A stretch of 64,000 nucleotides of DNA from Sinohyriopsis cumingii (GCA_028554795.2 CM068830.1:106801145-106865144); one strand, 5' to 3'. Positions 25,165 through 34,940 are shown, counted from the first letter of the stretch. Notes: generated from the letters alone by a model not told the origin. Made by a program: numbers and translations.

Positions 25165-25791
25165 ATGAATCCTTTCAAACAGACACAATTCAAGTTTGGT
25201 GATTCTCAAGTGGAGTGAGATGCTGTGCCTTGCGATTGCAGGGATGATGTACGCTGTGACCTCAGTGATTCAGCACATCATGAGGACGTCGCTATGACTA
25301 CTACTACTACAATACCTACCGAGGAAGGTGATGCTATGCATGTCAAACTTGACGGATGCAAAAGTGATGCCAATTGTTATTGTGGACTCTTTACTGGTTT
25401 TCATTGTCGATGTCATCCTCAACGTGAAACCATCCAGCTACCACCCTATGGATGTCATCCATTCCTAAACAAACTACCTCTGGTTTCACCGTACCCTCAT
25501 CGAAATGAACCTGTGAAAGAAGAATGATCGTTCCCTGTGCCTTTGTCTGAATACTATGACTTTGAAAGTAGTTTCCAACCCTTTCAAGGAAAGCGGCCTA
25601 AATATCTGGGAGGACCTACCCATGAATAATTAGCCAGAGCCGGATTTATCGACGTGGGCAAAAGTGATAAAGTCAAGTGCTTCAGTTGCGGTGTGTCACT
25701 TGACGAGTGGGAGAAGAATGACTCAGCTTACCTGGAACATGCTCGATGGTTTCCGCACTGTTACTACCTACCTTTAGTGGGACCCCATTAA
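25165..25791 (+). pseudogene. BIR-domain (IAP-like) gene with three in-frame stops
   Basis: One reading frame runs from ATG 25165 to a stop at about 25789. It is interrupted only by TGA near 25216, TGA near 25525 and TAA near 25627, with no frameshift. The N-terminal half is Cys/His-rich ('DGCKSDANCYCGLFTGFHC', 'CHPQRETIQLPPYGCHPF') and of unknown function. The C-terminal half is a BIR: 'LARAGFIDVGKSDKVKCFSC' and 'EHARWFPHC', with perfect C-x2-C-x16-H-x6-C zinc spacing (first Cys at 25678). BIR proteins bind and inhibit caspases or ligate ubiquitin; no RING follows here. IAP-type genes are known in large DNA viruses, including those of molluscs, so an anti-apoptotic role in the ancestral element is plausible. 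Confidence 0.85.
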
Positions 25792-25798
25792 CCTCTTC

Positions 25799-26263
25799 AT
25801 GGATACTTTACAAAAGAGAATTCGTAGTTTGCCTGTGGAGTTGAGAGAACACATTTACCGAGAGTTTGTTAAAGTACAAGTGCAACGCAAGAAACAATTG
25901 CATCCTTTACATCATCAATATTTTAACCACTGGTACCTGAACTCTGTGAGAGGACTGATTCATTTGAAAGTGGTCCAATGGTCAGACATTGATCAACTAC
26001 TCATGAACCAGAATATTTTGGTTGCTACTCATTCTACTTGCAAGGTGACCATACTACAAAGAATTCTAAAGGAAAACTTAGAGGATTACCAAAATCTTTT
26101 ACACGAACAAATATTGTCAGTAGAGGAAAATTCTGTGCGGTGTGTGTTGTGTGATCTAGTGAGTAAACAATTTGGATACGCCACTGGAGTACGATCAGTT
26201 CTGTGCAAAAGGAACATCTATTACCTGCGAAAAGAAATACATTGCTGTGAATGTCTAGTTTAG
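25799..26263 (+). CDS. uncharacterised Polinton-like element protein, paralogue 1
   Basis: Intact 154-residue ORF starting 10 bp after the BIR frame. The N-terminus 'IRSLPVELREHIYREF' resembles the LPxELRxxIY pattern of some F-box-like helices. It is followed by 'LHPLHHQYFNHWYLNSVRGL' and the signature VVQWSDID. It is a clear paralogue of the next ORF (26251), which starts inside its last codons, so the pair arose by tandem duplication. A Cys pair ('CVLC') and a second pair near the end ('HCCEC') might bind metal. No homologue recognised. Survival without stops, while neighbours are broken, could reflect chance given its small size, or selection. Confidence 0.6.
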   Translation: MDTLQKRIRSLPVELREHIYREFVKVQVQRKKQLHPLHHQYFNHWYLNSVRGLIHLKVVQWSDIDQLLMNQNILVATHSTCKVTILQRILKENLEDYQNLLHEQILSVEENSVRCVLCDLVSKQFGYATGVRSVLCKRNIYYLRKEIHCCECLV

Positions 26264-26595
26264 AAGAGTACATTCAGAATCTACCTCTGGAACTGAGAGA
26301 ACGCATTTACCAAGAGTTTGTCAACATACAAGTCAAACGTAAAGAACAATTGCATTCTTTACATCACCGATGTTGGAACCAGTGGTACCTGAATGGTATC
26401 AGAGGATTAATTCATTTTAAAGTGTTCCAGTGGTCAGACATCGATGTATCACGCGAGATACATAAAGTTTTCGATGCCACGCATTCTACTTACAAGGTGA
26501 CCATAATACACCAAACTGCAGCGGAAGAGTTAGAGGATTACCAACATCTTTTACACGAACAAATCTTGGTTCAAGAGGGAACTTCTGTGAGTTAG
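26251..26595 (+). CDS. uncharacterised Polinton-like element protein, paralogue 2
   Basis: 114-residue ORF. The ATG at 26251 overlaps the end of paralogue 1 by 13 bp. It shares LPxELRExIYxEFV, QVxRKxQLHxLHH, WYLNxxRGLIH and QWSDID with paralogue 1. It is shorter at the C-terminus: the frame stops at 26593, where paralogue 1 continues for another 35 residues, and some matching sequence follows the stop ('TKQFWYGT' against 'SKQFGYAT'). That suggests a truncating frameshift or stop. Confidence 0.55.
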   Translation: MSSLEEYIQNLPLELRERIYQEFVNIQVKRKEQLHSLHHRCWNQWYLNGIRGLIHFKVFQWSDIDVSREIHKVFDATHSTYKVTIIHQTAAEELEDYQHLLHEQILVQEGTSVS

Positions 26596-26919
26596 TGACT
26601 AAACAATTTTGGTACGGTACTCAAATAAAACCGCTTCTGATCAAAACGTACACCTATTACCTTCAACAAAAGAGAATATAAAAACTTGCTGCCACGCCAC
26701 GACATTTATCATTAGTCATAAAAGAATTGCCGTGGAAGGATATCAATGACAATATTCAGACGGTGGAGGATTACCAACGCTTTTTACGAGAACTGAGTCC
26801 AATGAATTTGTTCCGTCGTGTGGTATGCATCTTAGTAACTTTCTTTCTGGGATTTCGTTTACCAGCCGATTCCTTGTGGGCTCTTTGCGATCTTTACCTC
26901 CTAGTACCACCAAAAACAT
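26596..26919 (+). pseudogene. possible decayed third paralogue
   Basis: Frames in 26690-26915 read 'VEDYQRFLRELSPMN', recalling 'LEDYQNLLHEQI' of the two paralogues, then lose resemblance. A TATA-like 'atataaaa' lies at about 26672. Weak evidence. Confidence 0.3.
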
Positions 26920-27163
26920 GACGGTGGCACCTTTAAACGTACACGAGAGACTCATACTGTTAAAAGACTTGCGCTTTCATTTCGATACTTCACTACTTCT
27001 ACGGGAAACAAAGATTCGTCACCTTTTAGTCACTGAAGATGTTTACGAAGATATGTGTGTAGCTTGTGACTTATACCCTAAATGGCAAGATGTACGTGAC
27101 TGGAAAGGTTTTGGTTTCGAGGCTTGGACAAAAGAAGTACCAAACTATGTCAAAGATTTGTGA
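26920..27163 (+). CDS. small uncharacterised ORF of the Polinton-like relic
   Basis: ATG at 26920 (context aaaacATGa) opens an 80-residue frame, 'MTVAPLNVHERLILLKDLRF' to 'AWTKEVPNYVKDL', with balanced composition and no repeats. It lies between the paralogues and the ATPase on the same strand. A longer in-frame reading from 26825 exists but its extra N-terminus looks non-coding. Function unknown. Confidence 0.4.
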
Positions 27164-27600
27164 TCATGACTTCTATCGTTCATTGAAAAATGTAACTTTT
27201 AAACCTCTGTTATCCACAGTGTCAGAAGAAGAACCCGACACAGAGAAAAACCACTTCATTCATGTCAGTACCGTCATTGACTTCGAAACCCCGAAAGGTC
27301 ATTCCGGGAGGACACCTGTGAGAAAGTACCAAGTGGTGTAGAGACTCTAAGAACGTTACCCAGTGTCCCTTGGACACCACATATTCGTCATAAAAAATAT
27401 TGTACAGTGACTTCTTTGTATTCCACTTTGATCGTTTTGATATGTATATTATCGATGTACTTAACCATTTGACTTTATGTATTTTTGTCTTTCGTGTTCA
27501 GTTTTAAAGACTTTGTAATGAACGTGTCCTGAAAAGTGTAAAAACTCTTGGATTGCCTGTGTTCGTTTCAAAAGTGACATCCCCTTCACTACGGCTACCT
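27164..27600 (+). other. remnant coding and spacer sequence before the ATPase
   Basis: A frame ending at 27341 ('HDFYRSLKNVTFKPLLSTVS', then an acidic stretch) may be a further small gene lacking a start. 27345-27600 has nothing recognised. Confidence 0.3.
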
Positions 27601-28309
27601 CTACTGTCTTTTCGATCTCTTTCTCCACTTTCAAAGTCATCGATGAAAACTTAGATTGTGCTAGTTGGGAGGCTTTGTATCTTTGCCATCCCTTTAACAT
27701 GTTAATTGCTGGACTGAGTAGTTCAGGCAAAACTGAATTTGTCAAACGTTTGATCGAAAATAAAAATCACTTGTCCACCTCAACGCAACATGTGGTGTTA
27801 CAATACGTGGCAATCGGCGTACAGCCTTCTGCAAGAAAGTCGAGGAGATTCAGTAATGTTTGTAGAAGGCATTCCTGTCGAAGATGACGGGATCGTGTCT
27901 GACCCCAGTCAAACCGTTCTGGTCATCTTTGACGACATGTTAGGAAAAGACGAAGAAGAAAGTAAACTGTGGTTTACCTTTCAAAGGGCATCATCGTAAT
28001 GCCAGTGTCATTTACATTACCCAAAATTTCTTTCAACAAAGTAAAGCCCATCGCACCATTAGTCTCAATGCTCATTACGTGGTCTTGTTTAAAAGTCCTA
28101 GAGATAAATCGTAAGTGCAAGTGTTAGCCGAACAGTTAGGAACTCCTTGGCTGACTCATGCGTACGACGATGCCACTCAAACCCCTCACGCCTATTTACT
28201 CGTGGATTTAAAACCCACTAACCCCGATTATTTGCGATTTCGAACCCATATGTTTTACCACTGTTGCCAAGATGGAGGTCCTGTCGTGTACACGTCTCCG
28301 TCGACTTAA
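27601..28309 (+). pseudogene. FtsK/HerA-like packaging ATPase of the Polinton-like relic, broken
   Basis: Walker A 'GLSSSGKTEFV' at 27711-27743 follows 'LYLCHPFNMLIA', the typical HPF-(x)-hydrophobic lead of Polinton ATPases. After a frameshift near 27790 come 'WCYNTWQSAY' and Walker B 'LVIFDDML' (27919-27942). After another near 27985 comes 'HHRNASVIYITQNFF', the family's sensor region, then 'LNAHYVVLFKSPRDKS', a stop near 28111, and 'HAYLLVDLKPTNPDYLRFRT'. All family landmarks are present in order, but with at least two frameshifts and one stop. In intact elements this enzyme pumps DNA into capsids and is the strongest sign of a virion-forming ancestor. Confidence 0.9.
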
Positions 28310-28360
28310 AAAAATCGATAAAACCTCGGACACCTTTTGTCTGTCTCATACATCGTCAAC

Positions 28361-28861
28361 ATGACGTCCCTTCAATCTCATCTTTCCGTCGAATTTCTTC
28401 GTGCCTTGTACGGTATCAGTTCCGAAAATATTCCAGAAATACGTACTAAATCTTACGGTGGTTTACGGTGACAGCAAGTCAATTACTTCAAGGTATCATT
28501 CACATTCCTCATCAAACCAAGCGCTTTTTGATAGAAACAAAGTAGCCTTGACGCAACTAGCAGATCTCTGCATCGGCACTCAAACCAAAAAGCAAATCAT
28601 TTCGAAGCCTGGAGGTAGTGGTTTCTCTAGGACGTGTCATTATTTCCTCCGTCTTAAAATGGAATCCCAATGCACAAAAGTCATCCCCAAGAAAAAAAGC
28701 CACTCCCTGACCCAAACGTACCAAGAAGAAAAAGAGCAGTGGTGTCAAGACCATGAAACAGCCCCAGAAAAAGAGAAGTCCCAAAAATAAACCTCAGAAA
28801 ACAGCTTCAATCCGTAAGAGAGGCACTGCAGCCAGGCTTCAACCGATCATTTCCAATCTGC
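28361..28861 (+). pseudogene. small basic ORF after the ATPase, broken
   Basis: ATG at 28361 starts 'MTSLQSHLSVEFLRALYGIS'. Later frames carry 'LTQLADLCIGTQTKKQIISK' followed by a GG-SGF turn and a Lys-rich tail. Polinton-like elements often carry a short basic protein with an 'L..L......KK+.+......GG GFL' pattern next to the ATPase, proposed as a core or minor capsid protein. At least two frameshifts. Assignment is by pattern and position only. Confidence 0.45.
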
Positions 28862-28879
28862 GACCTGCAGGACGGTGAC

Positions 28880-30208
28880 CGCATCTCCAGTAGCCTCAGC
28901 CTTAATGATGAATGACTTGAATGAGAAAATAATTATGATTAATACGCGCGTGTATAAGGACCAAATATTGGACAAATTAACATAATTAGCACGAACCTAA
29001 TAATGCAGCAAATGAAAATACAAATAAATGACTTGAAATAGCACAAGGACAAAGGTGAATGATTCACAGTATTTTCACACGACGAAAAGAATATGTGTTT
29101 TACTCAAATAACACAAATAAATTCACTCAGATAGTGACAAATGAGATATTTTACTCAAATAGTAAAATGATGAAAACAAAGGGACATATATAATATTTTA
29201 TTTACAGTCCCAAAACACTGGTTATTACAAACCCCAAAATTAGCCCACGGCTAAAAGATTACATGTATGGAGTTACACACTCCGTCACCAGCACACTTGG
29301 TTACCAGTCACAATGATCAGTCAAGCAGTCAGTATTCCAGGTAGTCGCCGACCACCATTCAATTCCTTCGTCAATCAAGCAATCAGCGCCCACCAATCGG
29401 TCAGTAACGCCCGATTACCTGCTACTCGACCAGCAACACTGTTCACTCAGCTCTACGAATGCTATGATTCAGCTTTACAGCTGCTATTGTCAACTTATAT
29501 GGATATCTCTACAGCTGGTACCACATCGACTCCGATCAGCTGAAAATACATCTAACACCGTGTACTATGCATGACACGGGCATATCGATAAAACGTAATG
29601 ACGTTATATACGGTAAGCTAAACAGATTACATTATCGGCACGATCATTACAAAACAATAACCAGGTTCAAAAGTGAACCTACCAGTGCCCGTTAAGAATC
29701 CTACGGTACTAAACGCTTCTTAAAAATGCAACTTTATATTGCTAATATAAATCTCTTGCTAAGTCACAATTAAGAATAGAAAATATTTGCATTATACTAC
29801 GTAAGCCGAAGCTACATAGAAAATATACAAAAATGAACGTGGGAGTACAATAGTTATAACTTGTACACAAGAAATTAATAAATAACGCACATACCTTTAC
29901 AACTGAAGATGTGCAAGTCCTTAAGTAGACCGCTCACTGACAAGAGGTTCCGTAATGTGAAGATTTAGTCTTACTGTGAGGCATTTATACACAGACGATG
30001 TAGTCATACATCATCTATGCGCTGGAAGTATTAGGTTTTTCCCATCGAAAGCACTTCGCACGTGCGGCTTAGGATGAACCGAACTCACTGTTTCGAAATA
30101 TTGTACAATATACATAAATCCACCTCGGGTACCGTTGTACACAAAAATCGAAACCCGAGTGCATGTATCTAATAAATAAAGGGATTTATACAATTCCATG
30201 ACAATACC
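28880..30208 (-). mobile_element. 3' LTR of a minus-strand Ty3/gypsy-type element (left edge approximate)
   Basis: On the minus strand a polypurine tract 'AAGGGGGGAGG' (about 30226-30216) is followed by TGTCATGG, a canonical LTR start. A minus-strand AATAAA-type signal lies near 29196 ('tattttattta' on plus). The U5 end is not pinned; it lies near 28870-28960, close to the Polinton-like relic's right edge. Its sequence does not match the LTR at 31842-32612. Confidence 0.55.
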
Positions 30209-30225
30209 TCCCCCCTTAAAAAGTG

Positions 30226-31816
30226 GTAACACTTTTTATTTAAAATCACGGAATGTGAACAATAACAATTATTAAAATCCTCAATTTTAAATACTGTACG
30301 AAAATTATCTACTAATTACACCCTACACCCACATTTTCCAACCCTAGAATCAACTCGATCGGAACTATACGGCTGCAAAGACAACGACCAACGCATCATT
30401 CTTGCGTTGGCAACCTTTGCTTTGTTCAAGTATAAGAGCGGATAGGACTGGCCAAAATCACCCAATAGTGTTATGGAACCCTTTCATATGAATGGTTCAT
30501 AATTCTCCATAATAAAATCAGACTGGGGTTTATTAAACCAAACAAATGTATTTCTTTCAATACATGACCGTGACCTTGACCTCTTAGAAATAAGAACATT
30601 TGGAATAGATCTGTCTTGATATTTATGCCTATTTTTCAATTTGTACCAATCAGAAATAACGTGTCTTTTCTTCTTACATTAGGTACACGTAGGAAGAGAC
30701 AAGGATCTTGAGTCAAACTTATCTAAAGCTTGACATTTAGAAGTTGTGCCAGTTTAAGATTTAGAAGAGTTTATATAAGGCTGAAATACTTTTCTGCCAA
30801 AAGGCTGATGATTGGAAGTCTTGCCTAGAAAAGAAACCTTATCAGCTAAAGCATACTCATCAGCGGCACGAGCAGCGTTTTCCAAGGTTTCGATCTTATG
30901 CTCGTCAAGATAAATCCCAATGTCACTATGGACACAGTTCGTGAACTCTTCACCCAATATGAATTGTCTGAGACTTTCGTAATCTTTATTAACCTTTTAG
31001 AAGAGCACCACCTATCAAACTGTCGTTCTTGTCCCAATGCAAATTCGACATAGGTCTGGTCAGCTTCCTTTTTAAAGGTTCTGAATTTTTGCCGATAAGC
31101 CTCAGGGACTAATTCATAACCCATCAAGATATAGTCCTTAACTAAATCATAGCCAGCACTCTGCTCTATTGACAGTGAAATGTAAATATCACGAGCTCTA
31201 CCAGTGAGTACACATTGCAATAACAGAGTCCAGTACTTTCTTGGCCACTTCATACTCTCATCAATTGTTTTCAAAATAAGGAAAATATCTGTATACTTCT
31301 TCCAGAAAATGAGATACTAACTTGATATTTCGTAAAACATTAAAAGTAGTCGAGTGTTTTCCCTCTGCCAGTTCTAATTCTTTTAGCCTAATCTGAAATT
31401 CACTTTCATCCTTCTCTCTTTGCATCTGTCTCTTTCTCTTTCTTCCTTTTGCAACTGCATTTGTCTTTCTCTCTCCTCACTTTTGCAACTCCATGCGTCT
31501 TACCTCCATCTTTTTCTGAAACTGCGTTTGTCTTTCTTCTCTCTCTTTCTGAAACTACATTCGTCTTACTTTTATCTTTCTTTCCATTTGTATATGTTCT
31601 ATCTTAAACTGAACCTGTCTTACCTCTAGTTTTAACTTTTTTAGCTGTACTTCCATTTTCAAAATTTCCAACCACTCATGAGTAAAAAAATAATCTACTT
31701 TCGATGATATTTTAGAAAAAGCTTTCCGATTTCACTAAAGATTTAAAAAAAAACATGGGGAATTAAAATTTCAAGAAACAAAGTTTTTTGAAATATTTTA
31801 GCCAAAATTCAAAACA
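30226..31816 (-). pseudogene. Ty3/gypsy gag and RNase H remnants
   Basis: Minus strand from the primer site: a coiled-coil N-terminus (about 31674-31390, many (M/R)QFQKER-like repeats), then a SCAN-like gag domain (31274-30846: 'YWTLLLQCVLTGRARDIYIS', 'YELVPEAYRQKFRTFKKEAD', 'FDRWCSS') and its second half in another frame (30957-30754). A knuckle-like 'CTYCKKKRH' lookalike near 30690 lacks a full CCHC. After a deletion comes an RNase H C-terminal segment, 'VANARMMRWSLSLQPYSSDR' (about 30430-30370), and then the polypurine tract. RNase H sits directly before the LTR with no integrase after it. Confidence 0.8.
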
Positions 31817-31834
31817 ATCCCGGACGAGCCCCCA
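31817..31834 (-). promoter_or_regulatory. tRNA-Pro primer binding site
   Basis: The plus strand reads ATCCCGGACGAGCCCCCA, the 18-nt 3' end of tRNA-Pro including a CA end. The minus strand is therefore the complementary PBS, TGGGGGCTCGTCCGGGAT. It lies 7 bp inside the LTR end at 31842, as required for a minus-strand element. Confidence 0.9.
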
Positions 31835-31841
31835 ATTCTTG

Positions 31842-32612
31842 TGTTACGTATTTAGGCTCAAATAAACAGTAACAAAAGAAAGAGTGAAAACAACAAGCTT
31901 TGAAAATTTAAAAAATAATTTATTTCCTTGGAAAAATACTGTAAAAATAAAAATACAAAACCTACGGTTTTAAGAATCAAATCCGAAAATCATCCAAGAA
32001 TACTCAACGAATTAAATTTTAGAAGTCCTAATAATGAAACGTTCTAATGAATTCAAGTTCGAGTCCCAACAAAGAATCCAAGATGGAAGGCGATGACGTA
32101 CACTGTATCCTTTGTAGTGTTGTAAGGTCTACAGTTCTGTGTTATACACAAGCAATAATCCAATGTTTGAATTAATGAAATATCTTTCTCCAAGAATTCT
32201 GTATGAGCACTCAGTTATTTCCAGGAAAAAGAATTATCCTTTAGAATCCAAATAATCTGAATAAAAATTGAAATATAACTCCAAAATGACACAACAAAAG
32301 AAATATCTTTACGTCCCAGTGTTTAGCAGCCCAACTGAGAAATATCTCTATAGACATCGGTATAAAACCTTACTACTGCGCAATTTCGAAAATCCCAGAA
32401 TTGCGAAATAGAGGATGTTTACATAAAAAAATATCACGTACCCCTAATATTAGGTATTTATAAAAAGATTCAGGTCAATCTGAAATTTCTGGAAAATATC
32501 AAATTCCTAATAAGCAGAATTATATTACGTTGACATGCAATGAATTTAATTTTATTTTACAAACAGACAATTAAATTAAATCAAATATAAATGAACTCAA
32601 ATATACGTAACA
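31842..32612 (-). mobile_element. LTR (5' LTR of minus-strand element)
   Basis: The 771-bp segment begins TGTTACGTAT and ends ATACGTAACA, perfect 10-bp inverted ends. A homologous solo copy is at 49231-50139. The minus-strand polyadenylation-like AATAAATT lies near 31918. The PBS lies immediately inside the left end. Confidence 0.9.
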
Positions 32613-32636
32613 CTTCCCACCATAAAGAAAAAGAAA

Positions 32637-32711
32637 GATTTATATAATAAAACTTTCTTTTTACCATAGATAATTACTCTATGGTATAAAGAAAGTTTTA
32701 TTATATAAATC
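32637..32711. repeat. 33-bp palindrome with 9-bp loop
   Basis: Arms 32637-32669 and 32679-32711 match at 32 of 33 positions. The spacer is ataattact. It lies 24 bp outside the LTR end, at the junction with rearranged gag sequence. Confidence 0.95.
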
Positions 32712-34005
32712 CATCTCTCTCTCTTTCTGAAACTGCATTCGTCTTACTTCTATCTCTCTTTCCATTTGTATCTGTTCTATCTGAAACTGAAACTGTCTCA
32801 TCTCTAATTTTAACTTTTTTAGCTGTACTTCCACACATAATGGTCAACAGGTATTGGTTACCTGAATTGGTCTTAGGTAAGAGGTCAACACAATCTACTA
32901 TAATTCTACTAAATGGTTCGTCAAAGGCAAGAATAGGGTTCATCCTGTACGGGTGTTGTTTCACAATTTACAATGTCAACGTCATGGAAAATGTTCGTTC
33001 TTGTAGGAACATCTGGAAATAAGTGCTCATATACAACTAATAACTGTTTAAGTTCATTTCGTTCTTGCTCTTGCAAATGTGAAAGTTTCTCGTCCAGATC
33101 TTTCATAATTTCTGAATTCCGAAGATTTGTCACTCCAATATCAGTAGAATCCGATGATATTCCTTCACTTAAATCTTCATTGAGTGGGATAGGTACAACT
33201 AAATTAATTGTATATTCAACCTGGCAATCTCTTTCAATATACTGGAACTCCTATCATTTATTCAGATCCCAGGTGCACTAATATTATAATTTAACTCGTT
33301 CATTTTCTTCTTAACTTTGTAAGGACCGTAACATACAATGTTTTTGAATTTTTGCCGATAAGCCTCAGGGACTAACTCATAACTCATCAAGATATAGTAC
33401 TTAACTACATCATAGCCAGCACTCTGCTCAAGTGATTTTCAAAATAAGGAAAATATATGTCTGCTTCTTCCAGAAAAGGAGGTACTAACTTGATATTTCT
33501 TAAAACATCAAAAGTAGGGGAGTGTTTTCCATTTTCCAGCTCTAATTCTTTTAACATAATCTGAAATTCCCCTTCATCCCTCGCTTTTTGTATCTGACTC
33601 TGTCTCTGTCTCTGTCTCTCTCTCTTCCTTTTGTAACTGCATTTGTCTTTCTCTCTCCTCACTTTTTGCAACTCCGTGCATCTTACTTCCATCTCTTTCT
33701 GAAACTGCATTTGTCTTTCATCTCTCTCTTTCTGAAACTGCATTCGTCTTACTTCCATCTCTCTTGTCATTTGAATCTTTTCTATCTGAAACTGAACCTG
33801 TCTTATCTCTAATTGTAACTTTTTAGATGTACCTCCATTTTAAAAGATTTCAAGCACTCATTAGTAAAATTTTAAAAAATTGACTACTTTTGATGATATT
33901 TTAGAAAAAGCTTTCCGATTTCACTAAAGATTTCAAAAACATGGGGAATTCAAATTTCAAAAAACAAAGTTTTCTGAAATATCTTAGCCAAAATTCAAAA
34001 TAATA
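32712..34005 (-). pseudogene. scrambled Ty3/gypsy fragment: gag, INT end, RT start, INT core, gag
   Basis: Minus-strand order from 34005 downwards: 5' leader nearly identical to 31700-31816 but cut at the PBS; coiled-coil gag N-terminus (33840-33540); 'PTFDVLRNIKLVPPFLEEAD'; a short gag piece ('YELVPEAYRQKF') fused to a GPY/F integrase tail ('GPYKVKKKMNELNYN', 33334-33290); the RT lead ('LSHLQEQERNELKQLL', 'HDVDIVNCE', 'KQHPYRMNP'); a jump to the integrase core start ('FDEPFSRIIVDCVDLLPKTN'); then gag coiled coil again up to the palindrome. At least four internal junctions. A dead mosaic. Confidence 0.8.
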
Positions 34006-34649
34006 CCGACTTAGGTTTAGATCGGTCAGAATTTAAAGAAATCATTACAGAGTTTATATGATTAGCGATAGCAGTCCTTAGAATCAATTCTTTCCAGACT
34101 GTTCCATTTCCTCAATTAATGTTAACATATTTGTTACGTTGTAAGACCTTGATCATTGTTTTACATGAAAGTCACACTTTTGCTTTTCATTAGCTCATTT
34201 TATGACAGCTGACACTAGAGCAGATTCACAGACTGGTAACAAAATATTTTGTTTTTTTATGTCCCCTTAAGACATCTAAGCTAGAGACTTGCTTTCATCA
34301 CAAAATTTCCGACGGAACTTCATATGTTCCCTGACTAACTATGGACGGTTGCTTACTAATCTGTTTTGGATCTCTGGAGAAGCGCAACTCTTTCATCTTC
34401 CGTTATGTTTAAATTTAAATCTATAATTTCATCTTACATTATTATACAATCTTAATGCCTAAAATTCAAAACTATATTTCCATTACATATTGACATGACA
34501 TAAACTAATTAATTTGATCTGACCAATTTACGAATACTTCGATCTCGCTAGTCAGTGAAGATGAGATTTGTAAGGCGTGATTTGACAAGTAAGGATATGC
34601 GCGCTAAACTGAAGACAAATACAGATTGGTGAAGAAAAATACACAGAGG
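34006..34649. other. no gene seen
   Basis: AT-rich spacer, nothing recognised. Confidence 0.4.
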
Positions 34650-34940
34650 TATGTGTGTGATTTAGATTTTTAACGTCGCTTTTACAGTTTGGCAGTCATA
34701 TCGCTACGATGTCTGCAGTGTGACAGTTTATAGTGATGTTTAGCACTGGGGCATCATGTCCAGTCACATTATCCTGACACCAGGCCGACCAGTCCTAACA
34801 CTAACCTCTTAATGCTGAGCGCCAAGCGAGGCAGATATTACCATTTTTAAAGTCTTTGGTATGACTCGGCCAGAGTTCGAAACCGCGACCTCCCGCATCC
34901 GAGGCGGACGCCCTACCACTAGGCCACAGGAGCGGTCTAC
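34650..34940 (-). repeat. tRNA-derived SINE, family 2, copy E
   Basis: Minus-strand head 'agtggtagggcgtccgcctc' and B box 'ggtttcgaactctgg' (about 34925-34870), body through 'tcataccaaagac' and a 3' end (GTGTGTGTGATTTAGATTTTT complement) at 34652. Copies at 40204, 61244 and 62793 are in the plus orientation. Confidence 0.85.

Larger units (their letters stand above)
20381..28861 (+). mobile_element. degraded Polinton/adintovirus-like element (endogenous viral relic)
   Basis: Family-B protein-primed polymerase and FtsK/HerA-like packaging ATPase genes occur on the same strand within 6 kb. That combination defines Polintons/Mavericks and the related adintoviruses. Between them lie a BIR-domain gene and two paralogous ORFs. 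Integrase (rve), cysteine protease, and major and minor capsid genes are not recognised, and no terminal inverted repeats were identified, so the element is truncated. Frameshifts and stops in the polymerase, ATPase and BIR genes show it is a fossil. Boundaries given are those of recognised coding content. Confidence 0.8.

Noticed and set aside
27461-27745. Minus-strand 94-residue ORF
   Set aside because: It overlaps the Walker A region of the packaging ATPase on the plus strand and has no recognisable features; a shadow frame.
33588-33812. Plus-strand ORF rich in Leu/Ser/Phe (also 31420-31629)
   Set aside because: Antisense reading of the repetitive coiled-coil gag on the minus strand.
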